Shown in pieces: positions 63,051 to 64,000 of a stretch of DNA of 64,000 nucleotides. Source of the DNA: Warburgia ugandensis. Lineage: Eukaryota > Streptophyta > Magnoliopsida > Canellales > Canellaceae. The stretch spans positions 43,856,057-43,920,056 of the forward strand of contig CP141137.1 in the NCBI GenBank assembly GCA_035236585.1, written 5' to 3'. Under the pieces are notes generated by a model. It was given only the letters and a program-made list of their open reading frames with translations, did not search any database and was not told the DNA's origin. The position numbers were made by a program, and so were the translations under genes. How positions within the stretch are numbered: the stretch's first letter is position 1; each line of letters starts with the position of its first letter.

Positions 63051-64000
63051 CTCATCTTGAATGAGAACCCACCACCTCTAATTGATGATGAATATTAACC
63101 TCCACCAAGGAGGAATAATCATCCACACATGCAAAGAGATTGAAGAAGGAATGGAAATAGAGAGTGGGACCAATAGAGTGGCCATGAAAATAGTAATGTC
63201 TATGTAAGTCTTAATGAAAAAACTTTAAGAGACTACCTTCAACCTGCATGCACCAGTGCATTATCTTGTGTCATTCTTCCTCAAACTGTTGGTGCACTAG
63301 AATTAAAAATTGGACTAATTCAATTATTTTTCAAATTCCATTGGTTAGATAGTAAAAGTCCTTACTTGCACCTTAAAGAGTTTGATGAGGTATGAAATGG
63401 CCAACTAGCATAACCATTGGTCTAGATACTAGCCATCTTAAGCTATTTCCTTTCTCTTTAAAGCAAAAAGCAAAAATGTGGTTTAATGCCCTGCCAGTAG
63501 TTCCATAAGGACCTGGAATGAAATGACTAAGGAATTCTTGAAAAAGTTTTTTCCTACACATAAAAAAAATATACTTCACTGTAAGATAATGAACTTTGCC
63601 CAGAAGTATAGAGAATCATTCTCCCATTGCTAGAAAAGATTTAAAGATCTATTACTCACATTCCCACATCATGGCTATAAATCATGGTGCATTATCAACT
63701 TCTTTTCTAAAGGACTTTTGTAGATATGATGTGCAATGATAACTTTCTAAATAAACAACCAGATGAGACAGAAGAGTATTTGGAATGGCTAGTTGAAAGT
63801 GCACAGACCTAGGCTGATTTAGAAAGAGTTGAACATCTAGATAGACCCAAGCCCACTAGCACATCTACTAGGGGAGGCAAGTATGCCATGCCAGAAAAAG
63901 ATGAACTTAATTCTAGTGTAGCAACCCTAGCTAGAAAAGTAAAAGCCATAGAAATGGGAAAGAAATACTTGAATGGGGATGAATAAGTGTGTAATATTTG
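63051..64000 (+). pseudogene. Element H gag, running off the right edge
   Basis: The plus strand gives an Athila/Tat gag start (RDYLQPACTSALSCVILPQ, then LKIGLIQLFFKFHWLDS and PYLHLKEFDEV). Later comes EYLEWLVESAQT, then GGKYAMPEKDELNSSVATLA and KVKAIEMGKK. It ends in VCNI at the edge, the likely start of the CCHC knuckle. Stops and frameshifts are present. It continues beyond the window. Confidence 0.8.

Overview
This is plant nuclear DNA, most likely from a large-genome angiosperm; I cannot name the species. It is AT-rich and holds the 5' two-thirds of one host gene, split by U-rich introns. Next to that gene is a very large nest of retrotransposons: a LINE, Ty3/gypsy elements with very long LTRs, solo LTRs and Au-type SINEs. 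There are also many long pure (GA/CT)n tracts. Nothing bacterial, viral or organellar was seen, and there is no CRISPR array.

Region 1 (1 to about 11.9 kb) is the host gene, read on the minus strand. Eight coding exons (5447 down to 565) encode the first 327 residues of a STE20-type, OSR1/SPAK/fray-like serine/threonine kinase, with the kinase domain essentially complete. The 3' end lies beyond position 1. A probable non-coding leader exon with GAA and GA tracts lies at about 11.08-11.5 kb, giving a 5.6 kb intron in the 5' UTR. That intron carries two tandem Au SINEs.

Region 2 (11.9-57.95 kb) is a nest at least four layers deep. The outermost host is a LINE on the minus strand. Its RNase H domain is cut: the start lies at about 55.2 kb and the rest plus the poly(A) end lies at 12.4-11.9 kb. 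Inserted there is element F, a small LTR element in a head-to-tail LTR-internal-LTR-internal-LTR array. Its middle LTR is split by element C, an Athila/Tat-like gypsy element (minus, about 14.06-53.77 kb). Inside C are two further insertions. E is a Tekay/Del-like gypsy (plus, 17.4-29.7 kb). D is an Athila-type element lacking pol (minus, 34.45-48.88 kb, target-site duplication ATGGT). D itself carries a 5.5 kb solo LTR of the E type (38.47-44.01 kb, duplication CTTAG). An Au SINE sits in the RT part of the LINE.

Region 3 (57.95-64 kb) holds a short stretch without recognisable genes, then element H. H is a D-type Athila element on the plus strand: 5' LTR, primer-binding site, leader and gag, running off the right edge. 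Its leader is interrupted by a 647 bp Copia-like solo LTR with duplication TAATA.

All element coding regions are broken by stops and frameshifts, so the only functional gene supported here is the kinase. Elements are lettered C-H only for reference. Boundaries come from reading terminal TG/CA, primer-binding sites, polypurine tracts and flanking duplications by eye; family names rest on recognised protein motifs, not on a database search.
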